Of a DNA stretch of 64,000 nucleotides, positions 60,149-64,000 are shown one piece after another. Positions within the stretch are counted from its first letter, which is position 1; each line of letters opens with the position of its first letter. The stretch covers positions 5,675,001 through 5,739,000 of the forward strand of contig NZ_JAZHRR010000001.1 in the NCBI RefSeq assembly GCF_036924515.1, given 5' to 3'. This stretch comes from Bradyrhizobium sp. AZCC 1610 (lineage in GTDB: Bacteria; Pseudomonadota; Alphaproteobacteria; Rhizobiales; Xanthobacteraceae). The notes beneath the pieces were generated by a model. That model had not been told where the DNA came from and ran no database searches. It was given only the letters and a program-made list of their open reading frames with translations. The position numbers and the translations under genes were made by a program.

Positions 60149-62467
60149 TTATCCAGCCGCTCTCATATGAATTCGCTCGGACTGCGACTGATAGGTGGCA
60201 GCCTCGTGCGCGGACACCAGGGCCAGGCGAACCGCTACGTTCTTGTGGTAGGGCGTGCCCGCTATGGGATCGCGGTTGCCGCTCTCGGTGAGCAGATTGA
60301 TGCGCGGCCCGTTGATCAGGCGCTCTCCGTCCAACGTCGGGTATGCCTGACCGTAGCCGTGCGGCAGCGCCAGCTGGCCATTCCGCATGGCATCGTCGAC
60401 CTTGCAGCGGACGACGAGCCGTCCGACCACCGACTCGACGGCGATCCAGTCACCATCCTTCGCACCCAACGCGTTCAGATCGCTCGAATTGATCAACATG
60501 GCGCCGTCCGGATCCTCGCGTCGCCACGCGGGATCGCGAAAGATCTGGTTGGCGTTGAACATGCGGCGGCCACCCGCCGCCAGCATGAACGGAAACTCTT
60601 TTGGCGCGCCCGCTGCTTGCGGATCGAGCCGTGCCAGCCATTCCAGCATCTGCGGGACCACCAGCCGAACCTTGCGGTCCGAATGGCTGATCAATGACCA
60701 GACCTCATCATAGTCGTGCCGGGTAACGGCAGTGCCTTGCCGGGTGGCTACGATAGTGTCGAATAGGAGATCGCCGAGCTGGTGATCCGCCACCTCGTCC
60801 GATGCGCCGATCGCCCGTCGCACCGCTTGCGGCGATCGCTTCGCGCAAGCCAGCGCCGCCCCCCATAAGGGTGCCGCGGCCGCCGTGCCGTCCGGAAGCG
60901 TCTGCCCTAGCGTGTGATAGAGCACGAGCGCAGCGACCGCGCCGGGGTTTTCAGCGATGACAGCACGAAAGGCGATGGCGAACTCGGCTCGCGAACGCCG
61001 CGCCGCCTCCCGCAGGGGCGCGAGCACATTGTCACCTGGCGGAAGCCCCAGGGCGATGGCAAGCCGCGTGTAGATCTCGGGTTCCGGCAAGGTGCCGGCG
61101 AGCGGCGGCAACACACCGGCACGAACATGAAAATAGTTCGTCGGAAATTCGAAATTGAACAGGGTGAATTCGGTTTTCTCGAACTGTGAGGACGCCGGGA
61201 GAACGTAATGCGCGAGCCGTGCGGTTTCGGTCATCGCAACGTCGACCACAACGCATAGGTCGAGCGAGCGCAGCGCGCGTTCCACGGCCTCGGTGTTTGC
61301 GGCCGTGTTGGCGGGATTGGAACTGTCGATCCAGGCGCAGCGCAACCGGTCGGGATGGTCCTTGAGTACCGCTTCGGGGAAAATGTTGGGCGGCAACAGG
61401 CCCCCAATAATCGCGTCACCGGTCGGTGCGAATGTCTGGTTCGGAGAATTTCCCCATAGCGGTTGAAGCCAGCTATGCAACTGGTTGGTACCTTTACGGC
61501 CGAAATTGCCGGAAAGCATGATCAGAAGCTTTTCGAGATAGGAGTTGAGCGTCGAGTTGATGCCCTGCTGGATGCCAAGCTCGACCCGCACCACCATGGC
61601 CTTCGCCGCCACGATCATCGCGGCGCAACGCTCCAGGTCCGCGATCGAGATATCGGCGGCAGCAGCCCATTCTTCAACGGGGACATCTAATAGCGCCTGC
61701 CTCACTTCCGCAAAGCCGATCGTGTGCTCCTCAATAAAGGCATGATCGATCCGGCCGGACCGGACAAGCGTGGCCAGCAGCGCGCCCAGGAGAAACGTGT
61801 CGGCACCAGGACGAACCGCGAGATGCAGATCCGCCATTTCGGCGGTTTCGGTTCGCCTGGGATCAATGACGATCAGCTTGCGTGCGGGATCCTTTCGGAT
61901 TTGATTGAGATGATCGCGCGCATTGGGGAAGCCGTGCGCGATCCAGGGATTTGCGCCGATGACAAGCAAGAGATCGCAATGATGCACGTCTTCGGCGGTA
62001 TGGCAGGTCTGGCTGCCGAACATGTGACCATTGACCCAGAAGTCGCCGGTTTTTTCCTGCGAAAGGGCATTGAAGATGCTGCGCGAACCCAGCGCGCGCA
62101 ACAATCCGCTGGCGTAGGCGCCGCCGGCGTGATTGCCCTGCCCGCCACCGCCGTAAAGGGCGATACTCTTGCCGCCATACCTGTCGACGATGTCTCGCAG
62201 CCGCTCCGCGATTTCTGCGATCGCAACGTCCCACTCGATTGCATCAAAGCCGCCGTCGGCGCGACGACGCAGCGGGGTCGTGAGCCGATCCCTGTGATGC
62301 GCATAATATGGAATTCGGGTCGCCTTGTTGCACAGATAGCCCTGTGATTTCGGGCTCGAACGGTCGCCCCGCACTTTCTCGAGGCGCCCGTCATTCACCA
62401 AGACTTCAATCCCGCAATTGATGTAACACAGGTTGCAGGCTGTCTTGAGCCATTTGCCGGCCGTCAT
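60149..62467 (-). CDS. Molybdopterin-dependent oxidoreductase (DMSO reductase family)
   Basis: 772 residues after AAGGGAGGTCTCC. The N-terminal 4Fe-4S motif is C-x2-C-x3-C-x27-C (CNLCYINCGIEV and YLCNKA). Molybdopterin-guanine-dinucleotide-binding segments follow (VIGANPWIAHG, VIDPRRTETAEMADLHLAVR, and the C-terminal domain LPHGYGQAYP). No signal peptide or twin-arginine motif, so it should be cytoplasmic. Similar single-subunit enzymes are recalled in ring or tertiary-carbon hydroxylation clusters, but the substrate is unknown. First gene of its operon, with a TetR gene just upstream. Confidence 0.93.
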   Translation of the reverse strand: MTAGKWLKTACNLCYINCGIEVLVNDGRLEKVRGDRSSPKSQGYLCNKATRIPYYAHHRDRLTTPLRRRADGGFDAIEWDVAIAEIAERLRDIVDRYGGKSIALYGGGGQGNHAGGAYASGLLRALGSRSIFNALSQEKTGDFWVNGHMFGSQTCHTAEDVHHCDLLLVIGANPWIAHGFPNARDHLNQIRKDPARKLIVIDPRRTETAEMADLHLAVRPGADTFLLGALLATLVRSGRIDHAFIEEHTIGFAEVRQALLDVPVEEWAAAADISIADLERCAAMIVAAKAMVVRVELGIQQGINSTLNSYLEKLLIMLSGNFGRKGTNQLHSWLQPLWGNSPNQTFAPTGDAIIGGLLPPNIFPEAVLKDHPDRLRCAWIDSSNPANTAANTEAVERALRSLDLCVVVDVAMTETARLAHYVLPASSQFEKTEFTLFNFEFPTNYFHVRAGVLPPLAGTLPEPEIYTRLAIALGLPPGDNVLAPLREAARRSRAEFAIAFRAVIAENPGAVAALVLYHTLGQTLPDGTAAAAPLWGAALACAKRSPQAVRRAIGASDEVADHQLGDLLFDTIVATRQGTAVTRHDYDEVWSLISHSDRKVRLVVPQMLEWLARLDPQAAGAPKEFPFMLAAGGRRMFNANQIFRDPAWRREDPDGAMLINSSDLNALGAKDGDWIAVESVVGRLVVRCKVDDAMRNGQLALPHGYGQAYPTLDGERLINGPRINLLTESGNRDPIAGTPYHKNVAVRLALVSAHEAATYQSQSERIHMRAAG

Positions 62468-62481
62468 GGAGACCTCCCTTG

Positions 62482-63106
62482 TTATGATTTTTCGCAGCGC
62501 GTCGCCTTTGTTGTCCTTCGTTGCGGCTTCCGAGTCCGGCCGCCTGCGGTCCTGCGTCCGGCATCGAGGATGCGGTCGGAAAGTTTCCCCGCGCCGACGG
62601 CACGCGACAGCACGATCGATCCCACCATGGTTGCGATAGCGCCTGTCGCGATTTGGCGGGCCTGTCCAAGTGGCTCACCGGGAAGCAACTCGACAAGGGC
62701 ATCGATCATTTTCTCCAGTTTGGAAGCCAGGGCCTGCTGCTCGCTCGGACTCGATCGTGCGACATCGACGGCCAGGGTTGGAAGCGCGCAACCGTGTTTA
62801 GGATTGTCGCGATGCCGGGGACTAAGATAATCGGCGACCAACGCCTCGAAGCGTTCCCCGTCGGCCTTCCCGTTCGCCAGTTTTTTCCATCGCCCAGTCG
62901 TTTGGTCCATCGCAAAGGCGATCGCCTCGCTGACAAGCGCGGCACGCGACTCGAAATGGTTATAGAAACCGCCGTGGGTCAGACCCGCGAGCTTCATTAA
63001 CTCGACAACACTGAGCCCCTTCCGCGCCCTTTTGGCGCAAACCGTAGGAGGCATTTTCAACGATCCGATCGTGGGTTTGACGCCTGTGGTCTTCTACGTA
63101 TCGCAT
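62482..63106 (-). pseudogene. TetR-family regulator with a +1 frameshift in a G-run
   Basis: The start MRYVEDHRRQTHDRIVENAS then GLRQKGAEG (from 63106) is the first helix of a TetR HTH. It runs out of frame at a GGGG run near 63020, and the adjacent frame continues GLSVVELMKLAGLTHGGFYN with the rest of the HTH and ligand domain to 62482. One extra G explains the break. It is either a real inactivation or a sequencing error. It lies between its likely targets, the molybdopterin oxidoreductase operon and the divergent thiolase gene. Confidence 0.85.
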
Positions 63107-63227
63107 TGCCACTCCGTGCAAGGTCCTAAGGTGGTCGGCTGCAAAACCGTCCCCATTCCCTCCGAGCAATTCTGGAACCGCGCTTCCTTGAAGATCACGG
63201 CAACATTTCATTGCAATGCTGGCTATC

Positions 63228-63249
63228 TTATATGACTATCGTCATATAA
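63228..63249. promoter_or_regulatory. Perfect palindrome, probable TetR operator
   Basis: TTATATGAC-TATC-GTCATATAA with 9-bp arms lies 28 bases before the thiolase ATG and 122 bases before the TetR start. Typical form and location for an auto-repressor that also controls the divergent gene. Confidence 0.65.
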
Positions 63250-63276
63250 CAACACCTATCAACAGGAGAGTTCGCC

Positions 63277-64000
<724 letters not shown>

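Overview
The window looks like chromosomal DNA of a Bradyrhizobium-like alphaproteobacterium. This is inferred from GC-rich coding sequence, gene families typical of Rhizobiales (a UPF0182 membrane protein, TRAP and Bug-type TTT receptors, several HxlR regulators, CaiB/crotonase/SDR clusters) and intergenic repeats of the kind common in Bradyrhizobium. No rRNA or complete tRNA was seen. Layout: 1-5.3 kb holds the end of an alpha/beta-hydrolase/LuxR gene, an OsmC-like protein, a 4-oxalocrotonate-type tautomerase, remnants of a methyltransferase and a MocR regulator, small hypothetical genes and a DegP-like protein whose catalytic serine is replaced. 5.4-17 kb is core-like: UPF0182 protein, a TRAP transporter (dctPQM), a secreted protein, and a class A penicillin-binding protein followed by a secreted partner. 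|| 17-24 kb is an accessory mosaic: a phage-flavoured gene pair, a zinc-ribbon gene divergent from an HNH-nuclease-like gene across a perfect 31-bp palindrome, two unrelated genes that each carry a HEPN-type RNxxxH motif, and a methyltransferase that looks acquired. Two repeat families punctuate this stretch; three same-orientation copies of one hairpin repeat separate its modules. 24-32.4 kb returns to ordinary genes: a hypothetical exported protein, a GT2 glycosyltransferase, a methyltransferase and a GT-C-like membrane protein, an isochorismatase-type hydrolase with a LysR regulator, and a pirin. || 32.5-64 kb begins with an integrase remnant and a 14-bp match to a tRNA-Ser 3' end, then becomes a catabolic region. 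It holds a Rieske ring-hydroxylating dioxygenase (alpha, beta) with LysR regulator and Bug receptor, a CGFS glutaredoxin, and HxlR regulators next to three paralogues (one frameshifted) of an uncharacterised family of about 240 residues. It also holds a three-subunit molybdenum hydroxylase (2Fe-2S, Mo, FAD), a CoA-ester operon (acyl-CoA ligase, two crotonases, SDR, CaiB CoA-transferase), an AcuI-like reductase, a second operon (molybdopterin oxidoreductase, two Tyr-less SDRs, crotonase) and a divergent thiolase running off the window. Together these suggest oxygenation or hydroxylation of an aromatic or cyclic acid, CoA activation and beta-oxidation-type cleavage; the substrate cannot be named. 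|| The most notable signals are the HNH/HEPN mosaic between hairpin repeats, the 180-bp duplication that copied an HxlR promoter/operator region in front of a second paralogue, a shared TTCTAAAATAGAA-type operator at two distant loci, two decayed TetR repressors in the two CoA operons, and the Ser-to-Ala DegP homologue.
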